64,000 bases of DNA, from contig NZ_LXYG01000014.1 of the NCBI RefSeq assembly GCF_001650905.1, positions 186,001-250,000 of the forward strand, given 5' to 3'. The notes under the pieces were generated by a model, which worked only from the letters and a program-made list of their open reading frames with translations, did not search any database and was not told the DNA's origin. This DNA comes from Balneola sp. EhC07 (GTDB lineage: Bacteria; Bacteroidota; Rhodothermia; Balneolales; Balneolaceae). Position 1 is the stretch's first letter. Each line of letters begins with the position of its first letter. Made by a program: the position numbers and the translations under genes. Positions 27,194-35,768 of this stretch are shown here, one piece after another.

Positions 27194-27636
27194 CCGGATT
27201 TCAGATCTTTGATGAAACAAACAATTCTGTTTTCTTCCAAAAAGCCGGATTTTTTATGAAATTGAATACTTTGCTCGTTATCTATTTCAACATCTGAGGC
27301 GAGTTGAGAACTTCCGCTTTCTTTAGCCCATTGTTCTGCTCGTTGGATGAGTTTAGAAGCTAATCCTGTATTTCGGTAGGATTCTTTTACGTAAATGCCT
27401 TCCAGATAAGCGATGGGATAGGAGGTTGCGCCTTCTACAAAATCATTTCGAAGTGACAGATATGCAAAAGCAATGTATTCGTCTTTTTGTTTTATTAAAA
27501 AAGCTGTTTGATCTTCTTTTGATAGAATCTGTTTGCAGTATTCAAACTCAGTTTCAAAAGTACACTCCGGCCACAACTCAACAAAGAGATGAGCGAGGGC
27601 TTCTACATTTTCAGAAGTTAATTCTTTGATCTGCAT
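27190..27636 (-). CDS. GNAT acetyltransferase of the aminoglycoside 6'-N-acetyltransferase type
   Basis: 148 residues. The acetyl-CoA loop is 'YLEGIYVKESYRNTGLASKLI' (R88-N-T-G91), followed by 'AEQWAKESGSSQLASDVEIDN..S..FHKKSGF'. The 'LWP' near residue 21, 'LEGIYV' and 'LASD' pattern recalls chromosomal AAC(6')-Ic/Iy-type enzymes, which acetylate the 6'-amino group of aminoglycosides; many relatives have other natural substrates. The stop overlaps the EF-G-like stop by four bases (convergent). Whether it confers resistance is not known. Confidence 0.8.
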   Translation of the reverse strand: MQIKELTSENVEALAHLFVELWPECTFETEFEYCKQILSKEDQTAFLIKQKDEYIAFAYLSLRNDFVEGATSYPIAYLEGIYVKESYRNTGLASKLIQRAEQWAKESGSSQLASDVEIDNEQSIQFHKKSGFLEENRIVCFIKDLKSG

Positions 27637-27649
27637 AAGGAGATGCTAC

Positions 27650-27756
27650 GTCATCCTGAACTTGTTTCAGGATCTTATGTTTTAGCTTTGACTATTAAAT
27701 TTGTTTGTAAATATAATCGAAGCCCCACAAAGATTCCGAAACGAGTTCGGAATGAC
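27650..27756. repeat. Inverted-repeat element with GTCATCCTG ends
   Basis: Arms 27650-27676 and 27730-27756 (27 bases each, about five mismatches, some G-U compatible) bracket a 53-base AT-rich centre. Each arm is itself partly palindromic. Half-elements of the same family flank 39696-40218. Confidence 0.7.
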
Positions 27757-27913
27757 CTACTTGGAACTCCGCAGAACCTGAAGGATCTGCTGGTTTAAAG
27801 CTTGATAGAATACAATTACAAGAAGTATAGAAGTTAGATAACTCACTTACAAAAATTGACTTGTTTATAATTCTGACTATTTCATAAAAAGCTTCCAATT
27901 ACATTGACCTTTA

Positions 27914-28059
27914 GAATTATTGGCGAGCCAAGAACGTAATGGAATCGACGGCTCCGAAGGAGCAATCATTACACTCAAGATGATTTATGAATATGCATCA
28001 TGCGTAGGAAGACCTTTTGTAATGATTAGTCGATGTAATGAAGTTCGCGCCAATAATTC
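27914..28059. repeat. Composite repeat, left module, copy L1
   Basis: 146-base module bounded by perfect 12-bp inverted repeats (GAATTATTGGCG / CGCCAATAATTC). Inside are nested pairings: ATCGAC with GTCGAT, AATCATTACA with TGTAATGATT, and a small GCTCC-GAA-GGAGC hairpin. It is very similar to 40390-40534. Confidence 0.85.
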
Positions 28060-28075
28060 TTGTCGGGAGCTTTTG

Positions 28076-28099
28076 GTACTTTTGTCGGCACAAAAGTAC
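28076..28099. repeat. Perfect 10-bp hairpin following module L1
   Basis: GTACTTTTGT and ACAAAAGTAC with a CGGC loop. The same hairpin with a CGGT loop follows L2 at 40551-40574. Confidence 0.8.
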
Positions 28100-28119
28100 A
28101 CAGAACAAAGGAGCTGAAC

Positions 28120-28199
28120 CCGTCTTAAATACTAAGGGCGAATGTTTCTTCGAACTATCATACCAATCTGTCATCTAATTACCTAACATCTACAGAGAT
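28120..28199. repeat. Composite repeat, tail segment without right-module body
   Basis: Matches the end of the right module and its tail at 33516-33590 and 40804-40875 (CCGTCTTAAATACTAAGGGC onward). The right module's first arm and body are missing here, so this copy is internally deleted. Confidence 0.7.
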
Positions 28200-28230
28200 G
28201 ACTAATTAATTAAACAGAATAAACAAATTT

Positions 28231-29454
28231 CTAAAAATAAGTAGCAAAGCCTATTTCAATACCGCTGGTTTTTGCAGGGGCATTTCCAAGAATATCTGTT
28301 TGCTCCTGATAGCGATAGTTTAGTCTGAATACGGTTTGATATGTAGGACGAAAGCTGATTCCCGGAACAAAAGCCCAGATTTCATCTCCGATATTGCCAC
28401 CTGTTTCATTAAAAGTACCAACATTCCAATCAACTGATTCAAGTCTGAGAGACATATTGAAAACGGCATCTTCAAATCCAAACATTGGTTTATCTACTAA
28501 AGGCTGAACAATATCCAGAAAACCACCGCTTTGTTTTTCTCCGTATTGCTGAGTGAATGTATTCGGAACATCCACAAAAACCCATGCCCACTCGCCAACT
28601 ATGTAAGTATCTGAAAACGGTAATTCTGTATTAAAATCTACAGCAAATACATCCAATCTTCTCGGCTCATCAAGTATCAAGCCGTCATCTTCATGAGTGT
28701 TGTAAATTCCCCCCATGTATGATAATCCCAACTCACCGATATTTTGGTTTCGAATTGCGATTTTTCCGGTAAACAAAGGTTCGCCATTACTGGATTCTTC
28801 AAAACGCTCCTTATTATCCTTTGAAGCTGGTAAAAAACTACGGTTTTCAGTATTGGTGACTATAGAATTATCAAAACCATTGGTTAGATAAGCTTCATAT
28901 CCAAAAGCCCAATCCTGCTTGTACATTTTTCCATACAAACCGAAACCAACATTGCTCCAGGTTGCGGGAAGCATTTGAGTCATAGCAATCGGACGATCAA
29001 CAAATTCCCACTTTGGTCCGTCATGATTTTGATTAAATGCTCCAATCGGATTCACAACAACTCCGCCTCTTAAGTTCAGGAACGGATGAAAATTTACATC
29101 CATCGCAGCAAATTCAATGGCGATCTCTTCACCACCTTCTTCAAATTCAAACTCACTCATAAATTTAATTCTGGAACTGATAGAGGATGTGATAAACAGC
29201 GTAACTCTGGGAATCCGGAATGTATGTCCATCTGTGAGTCCGTCTTCGCCGATGTATTTGTAATCTACTTCCAGGTAACCACCGATCGAAACCGGAGAGC
29301 TTGATGTCGCATAAACACGATTGCTTAATGCATCCATGTTCATTGCATTTTCCAGTGAATCTGATCGATCATCTTTCAAGAGAGACTGATCTACCTGAGC
29401 GATTAGTTGCTGTGACAGTAATCCAATAAATAATGTGATAATTAACTTTTTCAT
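28231..29454 (-). CDS. Outer-membrane porin, phosphate-selective porin-like
   Basis: 407 residues with signal peptide (about 1-19, LIAQ). The rest is a regular alternation of polar and hydrophobic residues with many Tyr/Trp/Phe girdle positions, ending in aromatic Phe, as in 16- or 18-strand porins. 'SIGGYLEVDYKY...RIPRVTLFITSSISSRIKFMSEFEFE' resembles the OprO/OprP-like porin family in Bacteroidota. The substrate is unknown. It is the last gene of a run with a Rieske lipoprotein and a di-heme oxidoreductase (overlap of four bases), so it probably serves the same redox or metal process. Confidence 0.75.
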   Translation of the reverse strand: MKKLIITLFIGLLSQQLIAQVDQSLLKDDRSDSLENAMNMDALSNRVYATSSSPVSIGGYLEVDYKYIGEDGLTDGHTFRIPRVTLFITSSISSRIKFMSEFEFEEGGEEIAIEFAAMDVNFHPFLNLRGGVVVNPIGAFNQNHDGPKWEFVDRPIAMTQMLPATWSNVGFGLYGKMYKQDWAFGYEAYLTNGFDNSIVTNTENRSFLPASKDNKERFEESSNGEPLFTGKIAIRNQNIGELGLSYMGGIYNTHEDDGLILDEPRRLDVFAVDFNTELPFSDTYIVGEWAWVFVDVPNTFTQQYGEKQSGGFLDIVQPLVDKPMFGFEDAVFNMSLRLESVDWNVGTFNETGGNIGDEIWAFVPGISFRPTYQTVFRLNYRYQEQTDILGNAPAKTSGIEIGFATYF

Positions 29455-29885
29455 CGTAGATCGATCTTTAAAATTTCTGATTCAATGAGTACTGGGAAGG
29501 TTCTGAGCTCATTATCTGCGGGACCGTTTTGAACAGAACCGTTATTTGTGAATTCACTACCGTGAGCCGGGCATTCCAGACGATCTCCAAAAACTCTGAG
29601 TTCCGTACCCTGATGTGTACATCGCATCAAAAGGGCAGTGTAGGTTTCGGAATCATGACGGTAAACAGCAATGGGATAACTGAGCTTACTGTTTTCAACT
29701 ACCAGATAATCTCTGGAACCGGTGCCATCTTCTTTTAAGAAAGCACTTAAAGGGATCTCCATAAAATTTCCATTGATATCTGCATTCAGATATTTAGTGC
29801 CTGCACAACCCTGCAGAAACAGTGAAGTTGTGATCAATCCTGCGCAGCTTAAACCGCATACTTTTATAAATTCTTCTCTGTTCAT
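29451..29885 (-). CDS. Rieske [2Fe-2S] lipoprotein
   Basis: 144 residues. The lipoprotein signal has lipobox LQGC (Cys27). The Rieske domain binds a [2Fe-2S] cluster with C89-T-H91 and C105-P-A-H108, the box 1/box 2 pattern; the disulfide Cys pair of cytochrome bc1 Rieske proteins is absent, as in ferredoxin-type Rieske proteins. It is thus a membrane-anchored electron carrier in the periplasm. It shares a base with the di-heme oxidoreductase stop, and electrons are likely exchanged with that protein (inference). Confidence 0.88.
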   Translation of the reverse strand: MNREEFIKVCGLSCAGLITTSLFLQGCAGTKYLNADINGNFMEIPLSAFLKEDGTGSRDYLVVENSKLSYPIAVYRHDSETYTALLMRCTHQGTELRVFGDRLECPAHGSEFTNNGSVQNGPADNELRTFPVLIESEILKIDLR

Positions 29886-31087
29886 TACAGCGACCTCAAA
29901 AATTTGAGAAGTGCTTGTTTGTCAGCATCACTTAGCCCTACAAAATCATCTCTGCTTTGCTGAGCTTCTCCACCATGAAGTTCAATAGCTTCCTGAATAC
30001 TTTTAGCTCTTCCATCATGCATCAGAAAGAATTCTCCACCTTGTGATTCCGGCGCTAAACCCAATCCCCAAAGTGGTGGAGTTCTCCATTCAAAAGTTTC
30101 TGCTGAACCTTCGGTAGCACCATCATCAAGTCCAGGACCCATATCGTGAAGTAAGAGATCTGAGTATGGAAAAATCGTTTTATTGGAAAGAGCATCAATA
30201 TCAGATTGCGGTGTTGTGAATGAAGGAACATGACAGGAAGAGCAATTGATGCTCACAAAAACTTGTTTACCTCTGATGACTTCGGGATCGTCCGCGTCTC
30301 TTTGGATTGGAGCTTTGAGTGTTTGAAGATAGAATACAACATCACGAATAGTTTGATCACTAACTTCCGGGTCAGTGGATAATCCTGTATGCGGATCAAT
30401 GGGGTTGAAAGTAGAAGTTACTCCCATGTCCTGATTATATGCACCTACCGTTTGATGAAGAAGATCAACTGCAGCAGCTTTTTTACCAAAACGACCAATA
30501 TATTGTCCACCAACGGGTTGATGAAATGGTTTTGGAATAAAATAGGAAGGAGGATTAATATAATTCGGAACACCGGAAATACCGTCACTATCAGAATCAT
30601 TGGGATCTGCATTATCCAGAATTTGTTGATCGGTCAAAGCTTCAAGAAAACCTAGTCCTGTAACAGCCGGTGGAGTAAAATCCATAGAAGGAACACCGCT
30701 TGGAAGCGTTTCAGGCTTAAACCCGGGAATGGCTCTGTTTTGGAGTTGAGGTCCTCCGATACTGACATCAGGAGCTGTGTTTGGTTGCGTCTGTCCAAAT
30801 CTGGTTAATGTTGTGAAAGGATGTCCTTTACCGTCTCCGGCATGACAACTTCCACATGAATTAGCAACGAAAACAGGACCAAGACCTGATTCAGGTGTAA
30901 ACACCTCGTCGTTAAAAGCGATATCGCCCTTAAGAAATCTGGATTGTTCGGAAGTGGAAAGCCCTTCGGTTGGGCCGTCGAGTAAGTCACTTTCTGCAGG
31001 AGCTTCGGGAATCAAACTATCACAAGAGTAGATAGCGGCAACCAAAAGGAATACTGCACAAGCGGATTGTATTTTTCGGGTAGTCAT
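29885..31087 (-). CDS. Di-heme oxidoreductase family cytochrome c (DUF1111/DHOR)
   Basis: 400 residues. Lipoprotein signal with lipobox AIYSC (Cys22). Two c-type heme sites, CGSCH at 78-82 and CSSCH at 282-286, mark the DHOR family of periplasmic di-heme proteins. 'FEWRTPPLWGLGLAP' and 'FLMHDGRAKSIQEAIELHGGEA' are conserved family blocks, and these proteins resemble MauG/cytochrome c peroxidases. In many genomes DHOR genes go with imelysin iron-uptake genes; none is seen here. First gene of the Rieske-porin operon, with a palindrome 35 bases upstream. Confidence 0.9.
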   Translation of the reverse strand: MTTRKIQSACAVFLLVAAIYSCDSLIPEAPAESDLLDGPTEGLSTSEQSRFLKGDIAFNDEVFTPESGLGPVFVANSCGSCHAGDGKGHPFTTLTRFGQTQPNTAPDVSIGGPQLQNRAIPGFKPETLPSGVPSMDFTPPAVTGLGFLEALTDQQILDNADPNDSDSDGISGVPNYINPPSYFIPKPFHQPVGGQYIGRFGKKAAAVDLLHQTVGAYNQDMGVTSTFNPIDPHTGLSTDPEVSDQTIRDVVFYLQTLKAPIQRDADDPEVIRGKQVFVSINCSSCHVPSFTTPQSDIDALSNKTIFPYSDLLLHDMGPGLDDGATEGSAETFEWRTPPLWGLGLAPESQGGEFFLMHDGRAKSIQEAIELHGGEAQQSRDDFVGLSDADKQALLKFLRSL

Positions 31088-31121
31088 GATGTTGGTTTAT
31101 TTTTATGTGAATATAAAAATA

Positions 31122-31137
31122 TTTAGTCATGACTAAA
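31122..31137. promoter_or_regulatory. Perfect 16-bp palindrome between divergent operons
   Basis: TTTAGTCATGACTAAA lies 35 bases upstream of the di-heme oxidoreductase start and about 107 upstream of the SLC13 transporter start. Size and symmetry fit a dimeric repressor operator. The regulator is unknown; metal-responsive DtxR/MntR-type or MarR-type proteins are possible by shape only. Confidence 0.65.
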
Positions 31138-31243
31138 AATTAAATAAGGAATGAATAAATATAGTCAATCAAAGGAAGTTAAATATTGAATGAATTGGAA
31201 ATAATGAGCTGATTCCCTTTCTTCAATCTTGGAAAATGTTTCT

Positions 31244-32668
31244 ATGGAAAGAGATCAACTTTTAAAATTAATATCGGGTCCTGTACTTTTTACACTTTGT
31301 GTGTTAATCGGAGATTTTGATAACGTTCAGGTTCGAATGATTGGAGTTGTATTCTGGATGTTGAGTTGGTGGATCACTTCCGTAGTTCCGATCGCTGTTA
31401 CGGCACTTTTACCGATCATCTTATTTCCAATGCTGGGGATTTTAGAACTTCGAGAAACTACCATCAACTATGCTAATCCGGTTATCTATTTATTCTTTGG
31501 TGGGTTTGTTCTCGGACTTGCAATTGAAAAGTGGGGATTGCACCGACGTATTGCTTTAAACATAATGAAGTTGGCAGGGGATAAGCCTTCCAGAGTGATT
31601 TCAGGTTGTATGTTAGCCACATCTTTATTATCGATGTGGATCAGTAATACAGCGACAACGGTAATGATGTTGCCTATTGGGATGTCAGTGGTAGCATTAT
31701 TGGGAGATAAGTTCGAAAACCAAAAGAGTGGCAAAAATTTCGCTTTGACTTTGATGTTGGGAATTGCATTTGCGGCCAACATAGGTGGTATAACTACTTT
31801 GATTGGAACACCACCAAATTTAGTATTGGCAAGTATTGTTCAGGATAGTGGTTTGGAGCCGTTGAATTTTTCTGACTGGCTATTTTTTGCTTTCCCGTTA
31901 GTTGTAATTCTTTTTAGTTCGGTATATCTGATCAATACGAAAGTTGTGTTTCCTGTTAAGATCAAAAAACTGGAAGGAATAGGGGAATTACTTTCAAAAG
32001 AACTGGAAAGAATAGGATCAATGAAAGTAAGCGAACGAAGAGTATTGATCATTATGCTGGGAACGGCACTACTTTGGATATTCCGTTCACAGCTTACTCA
32101 GATTGAATTATTGGCTAACCTAAATGATACCATCATAGCTATTTTCGCAACTGTCATACTCTTTATTTGGCCATCCGAACATAAAGGAAAAGCATTGCTG
32201 GACTGGAATGACACCAAGAAATTACCGTGGGATATTTTACTTTTATTCGGAGGAGGTATTTCTTTAGCGAAGGGTTTAGAAGTCACCAATATTGTGGGAT
32301 TATTGGGCGAATGGATATCAGGTACTATAGCTCCAAATCCATTGTTAGTGATTCTTGTAGTTTGTGCATTTGCAGTATTCCTGACGGAAGTAATGAGCAA
32401 TGTAGCTCTGGTTGCTGTGTTTATCCCGGTTTCATTTGTAATTGCCCAAAGCTTTGGATTGAATGAACTTCAATTGGCAATTCCGTTAACCATAGGAGCA
32501 AGCTGTGCTTTTATGTTTCCGATCTCAACGCCGCCAAACGCTATTGTATATTCAAGCGGTTACATAAAGATGAACGAAATGGCGAGGACGGGAATATTTC
32601 TGAATATCACCTGCATCGTGTTGATCTCACTTTATTGTTACTTCTTTCAGGATTGGTTTTTTGGATAA
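31244..32668 (+). CDS. SLC13/DASS family sodium-coupled anion (dicarboxylate) symporter
   Basis: About 474 residues from ATG 31244; a TTG five codons earlier is open. It has eleven or so membrane segments and the paired SNT signatures of the DASS family: 'SNTATTVMMLPIGMS' with 'GTPPNLVLA' in the first half and 'SNVALVAVFIPVSF' with 'STPPNAIVYSSGYIK' in the second. These four loops bind sodium and the carboxylate substrate. Substrates in the family are C4-dicarboxylates, citrate or sulfate, and the exact one is not readable. Divergent from the di-heme operon. Confidence 0.9.
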   Translation: MERDQLLKLISGPVLFTLCVLIGDFDNVQVRMIGVVFWMLSWWITSVVPIAVTALLPIILFPMLGILELRETTINYANPVIYLFFGGFVLGLAIEKWGLHRRIALNIMKLAGDKPSRVISGCMLATSLLSMWISNTATTVMMLPIGMSVVALLGDKFENQKSGKNFALTLMLGIAFAANIGGITTLIGTPPNLVLASIVQDSGLEPLNFSDWLFFAFPLVVILFSSVYLINTKVVFPVKIKKLEGIGELLSKELERIGSMKVSERRVLIIMLGTALLWIFRSQLTQIELLANLNDTIIAIFATVILFIWPSEHKGKALLDWNDTKKLPWDILLLFGGGISLAKGLEVTNIVGLLGEWISGTIAPNPLLVILVVCAFAVFLTEVMSNVALVAVFIPVSFVIAQSFGLNELQLAIPLTIGASCAFMFPISTPPNAIVYSSGYIKMNEMARTGIFLNITCIVLISLYCYFFQDWFFG

Positions 32669-32691
32669 TAAAAGATGATTCTAAAAACGAT

Positions 32692-33222
32692 TCAATTAGT
32701 TTTGGAACGAACGAATTTGTAAACAAATCTCGGAGCGTTATAAAGCAAAAAAAGAAGAGAAATAAGCACGATACCGCCAATGATCGGGATATTTGCGCCA
32801 AACACGTACATTGCTCCGATTGTAAATCCTAAAAGGTATTCGCCGAAATAAAGAGGGATAAAAAGAGAAAGTGCGAATAAGCTCAGCATCAAATAATCAA
32901 GACCGGTCGACTCAATTGAAAACAGATATGACACTACAATTCCGAATATGATTGCGCTTACTAAGCGATATATAACATTCTTGTTGCTGTCCTTTTCTGA
33001 AGCACTGTTTCTTTTTTCAATTCTAAGCAGAACAACCCAGGTAGCCAAAGGAAAAGTAAGTAGACCCCACCAGTTTGAGATTCCGGGCAGGCTGTCATCT
33101 TGCAAAATAAAATGAGTAACGATCCCTCCGTGGAAATGTTCAAATAACAAATGAACAAATACCAATAATGCAGAGAATAGTGTAATGAATACTTTGTTTT
33201 TTTTGATGAGTTCTAATTCCAC
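32692..33222 (-). CDS. Hypothetical membrane protein
   Basis: 176 residues with about five predicted membrane helices. A first helix (10-28) is followed by 'HFHGGIVTHFILQDDSLPGISNWWG', a His-rich loop with three histidines near the membrane edge that could bind a metal or substrate. No family recognised. Convergent with the SLC13 transporter (23 bases between stops). Confidence 0.6.
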   Translation of the reverse strand: MELELIKKNKVFITLFSALLVFVHLLFEHFHGGIVTHFILQDDSLPGISNWWGLLTFPLATWVVLLRIEKRNSASEKDSNKNVIYRLVSAIIFGIVVSYLFSIESTGLDYLMLSLFALSLFIPLYFGEYLLGFTIGAMYVFGANIPIIGGIVLISLLFLLYNAPRFVYKFVRSKTN

Positions 33223-33338
33223 AGAAAGATAATTTGATTGATAGACGCGAAGTAGTACTACGGTTCAGAGAATTTGTTACACTCTTACATTCCCAATTCA
33301 CCAATTCCTCCAACTAACGTTTGAACTAGAATTGCTAC

Positions 33339-33364
33339 CTACTTTTGTCTTGATACAAAAGTAG
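33339..33364. repeat. Perfect 10-bp hairpin preceding module R1
   Basis: CTACTTTTGT and ACAAAAGTAG with a 6-base loop (CTTGAT). It is identical to 40627-40652. Confidence 0.8.
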
Positions 33365-33380
33365 CAAAAGATCAAGCCGA

Positions 33381-33529
33381 AGTATTTAAGACGGGTTCAC
33401 TGATCCTACGCTGAATAATCCTAAAGGTCTTCGCTCATTCTGAGAAAGTTACTACACTCCTCACCTGAAAGGATTATTCCTGCTTCGCAGACGTATCCGG
33501 ATCAGGTTCACTTGTCCGTCTTAAATACT
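33381..33529. repeat. Composite repeat, right module, copy R1
   Basis: 149-base module bounded by perfect 14-bp inverted repeats (AGTATTTAAGACGG / CCGTCTTAAATACT). Internal arms GAATAATCCT and AGGATTATTC, and outer GATCC/GGATC, extend the imperfect stem. It is the same length as, and close in sequence to, 40669-40817. Confidence 0.85.
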
Positions 33530-33676
33530 AAGGGCAAATTTTCCCAGAACTATCATCACTAAATTGCCAACGAATTTTCTGACATCTAAACGGATCACAC
33601 TCACATAAATTAAATGGGCTATTCCAAATTGAAAAATTCTTAATTCTTCATTGAAACATTCCTAATTCCCCTATTC

Positions 33677-34054
33677 CTAATTCTCACTCCTTAAAATATT
33701 CTCCATCTTTTTTCCTCTGGCAAGTTCATCAATCAGTTTGTCCAGATAGCGACATTCCCGGGTAGTTTTATTGGTGATCTCTTCTACTCTGTAGCCACAA
33801 ATCACTCCGGTGATAAGATGTGCGTTGGGATTTAATGTAGCTCCCTTAAAGAAATCCTCGAAGTTTACTTTAGAATCGATCAACTCCTGAATTTTCTGTT
33901 CATCATAACCGGTGAGCCACTCAATAACTTGATGGAGCTCATCTACCGTTTTTCCCTTCTTTTCTACTTTGGTTACATAGTGCGGATACACCGAAGCGAA
34001 GGTCATCTTGGCTATGCGTTCATCGTGATGGCTGGTATCTGTTTTTGCTGGCAT
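33677..34054 (-). CDS. DUF2200 family protein
   Basis: 125 residues, cytoplasmic. The whole protein fits the DUF2200 pattern: '[24 protein letters not shown]'-like start, '[14 protein letters not shown]', '[26 protein letters not shown]' and a C-terminal '[19 protein letters not shown]'-like helix. The function of the family is unknown. Encoded alone between a repeat and an unknown gene. Confidence 0.85.
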   Translation of the reverse strand: MPAKTDTSHHDERIAKMTFASVYPHYVTKVEKKGKTVDELHQVIEWLTGYDEQKIQELIDSKVNFEDFFKGATLNPNAHLITGVICGYRVEEITNKTTRECRYLDKLIDELARGKKMENILRSEN

Positions 34055-34086
34055 TATTCGATCCGTTTAATTCAGAATTTTTAAAT

Positions 34087-34848
34087 TCATGCAAGTTTAT
34101 ACAATATCGGAATTGCGGCGACATTGTTCTCATAAAAGTTATCCAATACATACGTTTTAAACGTTTTCTTAAAGATCAATGAGGGCAGGATATAGCTAAA
34201 GCTGTCCCATCTGCAATGATTAATGATCTTGTAATCTGATTTCCCGGGATTTTCGGGCAGTAGAACAGTAGAATTATCCAATCCGGTTTCCTGCTGAAAC
34301 CAACCTGCGGTGTATTCCCAGATCCCGATATTCTGTTGAACATTGTCTGCATAAAAGAAATTAAACAGAAATACACCTTGTCGGTTATGGTCGACGGAAT
34401 TGATCTTTTTCACATTGGAGGCACTTAAGTAAAGTGTATTACTTGCAGCTTCGCTTATTTTGTTTTCCAGATCTGAATATAGTTTATGGGATTTGATGTT
34501 TTCTGCAATGGATTCACTTTCTGTTTCGATCAGTACAACTACATCATATTTAGCGATGTGAACATTTGGTCGTTCTTCTAACAGTTTTCCCTTTCCGGGC
34601 GGGATCAAACTGGCTTTAAAAACCACAGCACTTTCAACTCCATCAATAAGTTCAAGTTCTCGGCATGCGGATTTTGAATAGGTAAGCAGTTCTTTCTTTT
34701 TGCTGCTTGTGAATAGAAAAAAGGGTAGGGCTGATCGGTCTACTTCCGCGGCGAGTAAAAGAAAATGATTTCCAGAAGGTTCGACTAAAGAAACTTTATC
34801 GAACTTCAATTCCGGATTTACTACCGATATATTTGTATTGCTCTCCAT
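34087..34848 (-). CDS. Hypothetical cytoplasmic protein, possible tandem ferredoxin-like domains
   Basis: 253 residues, no signal or membrane segment. Two halves look alike: strand, 'PFFLFTSSKK' helix, 'LELIDGVESAVVFKASLIPPG' then later 'GVFLFNFFYADNVQQNIGIWEYTAGWFQQETGLDNSTVLLP'. This suggests two dimeric alpha-beta-barrel (DABB/EthD-like) units. That fold assignment is inference from the pattern. No function proposed. Confidence 0.55.
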   Translation of the reverse strand: MESNTNISVVNPELKFDKVSLVEPSGNHFLLLAAEVDRSALPFFLFTSSKKKELLTYSKSACRELELIDGVESAVVFKASLIPPGKGKLLEERPNVHIAKYDVVVLIETESESIAENIKSHKLYSDLENKISEAASNTLYLSASNVKKINSVDHNRQGVFLFNFFYADNVQQNIGIWEYTAGWFQQETGLDNSTVLLPENPGKSDYKIINHCRWDSFSYILPSLIFKKTFKTYVLDNFYENNVAAIPILYKLA

Positions 34849-34971
34849 ATATCAACCCATGATTTGATTTAACATCAGTTCATCCATTCTATGAATCAGA
34901 AGAACAGATAAATAAACAAGAAATACCTTCAAACTACAACTTGGTCATCTGATCTGGGGAGTTAAATAGCT

Positions 34972-35634
34972 TCAATCAATGTTTTTATGATCATTGCTAC
35001 TGTATGTTTTGATCTTTTTGTTTATGATTTCACTTATTTCATCAGCTCTGTCCACAATCATAAAATGTTCTCCATTATCGATTAATTCAACTTTACCCGA
35101 GCCACTCCAAGGAATAAGTTTATCATTAGTTCCATGAATACGAACTATGTTTTCAATTCTATCAAGATTGCTCCAATTGACTAATTCATTAATTGCCCAT
35201 TTTGCAAAGCTCAAGTCCGTATCATCTAAAATAGAATTCAATAGTATTTTGTTATTTGTACCAAAAATGAACTTGGCAATATTTCTTTGTGGGTCAAATA
35301 GTTTATCAGGTAAGCTATTCAAGAGACCAGTTTTGCCAACACTTCTATAAATCGGTCTAAGTTCATTCTTTGTTTCGGCTGAAGAGATTAAAATGGTAAG
35401 TCTTGGTTCAAGGATTTTACTAATTTCGACAGCAACTATTCCTCCAAAACTTACACCTACTAACGCAAAATCAGAGTTTCTATCTATAATTTTTGATAGT
35501 CGAATGGAGTAGTCTTTTAGAGTCTCGTTTTCAATTGGTTCGATCCATTCAACAGGAATCAGCGGATAATCTAAATTCAGAAAATCGAAAACTCTCTTAT
35601 CTGCTCCAAGTCCACTTATTCCGTAAATTTTCAA
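34972..35634 (-). CDS. Alpha/beta hydrolase
   Basis: 220 residues, a small alpha/beta hydrolase. The nucleophile elbow is 'LVGVSFGGIVAVEI' (GxSxG). Acid and His are supplied by 'HGTNDKLIPW' and 'NGEHFMIVDRADEI'. The start is TTG at 35634 giving 'KIYGISGLGADKRVFDFL', a typical N-terminus for this small group; there is no suitable ATG. The substrate is unknown. It lies next to an attC-like hairpin and is AT-richer than its neighbours, consistent with a captured gene. Confidence 0.75.
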   Translation of the reverse strand: MKIYGISGLGADKRVFDFLNLDYPLIPVEWIEPIENETLKDYSIRLSKIIDRNSDFALVGVSFGGIVAVEISKILEPRLTILISSAETKNELRPIYRSVGKTGLLNSLPDKLFDPQRNIAKFIFGTNNKILLNSILDDTDLSFAKWAINELVNWSNLDRIENIVRIHGTNDKLIPWSGSGKVELIDNGEHFMIVDRADEISEIINKKIKTYSSNDHKNID

Positions 35635-35655
35635 TTTCTGTCGGTTTTTTTAATT

Positions 35656-35717
35656 CTTAACAACAACAGTGTAAAGTGAACTTTGTTCATGTCTTTTTAT
35701 ATGTTGAAGTTGTTATG
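35656..35717 (-). repeat. attC-like imperfect hairpin (candidate cassette recombination site)
   Basis: 62-base element. On the minus strand, ends TAACAA/TTGTTA and inner CAACA/TGTTG pair with an offset bulge, the two-box layout of integron attC sites. The 7-base consensus ends are not exact. It lies just upstream of the hydrolase start codon. Confidence 0.25.
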
Positions 35718-35768
35718 TGGCGCAAATTCGGTCAGACAGGTAATCTGTCAGACCGAGTTTGCTCTACA

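Larger units (their letters stand above)
27637..28230. other. Gene-free stretch filled with dispersed repeats
   Basis: About 590 bases with no credible gene. It holds an inverted-repeat element (27650-27756), then the left module of the composite repeat (27914-28059), a perfect 10-bp hairpin (28076-28099) and the repeat's tail (28120-28199), which runs almost to the porin stop codon. A 65-codon open frame at 27920-28117 only reflects the repeat. Confidence 0.8.
33223..33676. other. Gene-free stretch with the right module of the composite repeat
   Basis: About 450 bases without a gene. 33339-33364 is a hairpin and 33381-33529 is the right repeat module, followed by its tail to about 33600, then AT-rich sequence up to the DUF2200 stop. 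The left module is absent here. Confidence 0.8.

Noticed and set aside
27920-28117. 65-codon open frame on the plus strand
   Set aside because: It lies fully in the repeat module L1 and its hairpin; the equivalent copy at 40.4 kb does not preserve the frame.
35729-35755. Terminator between the P1 peptidase and hydrolase genes
   Set aside because: A hairpin is present (CGGTC-A-GACAG and partner) but no T-tract follows on the minus strand and it has a central mismatch.
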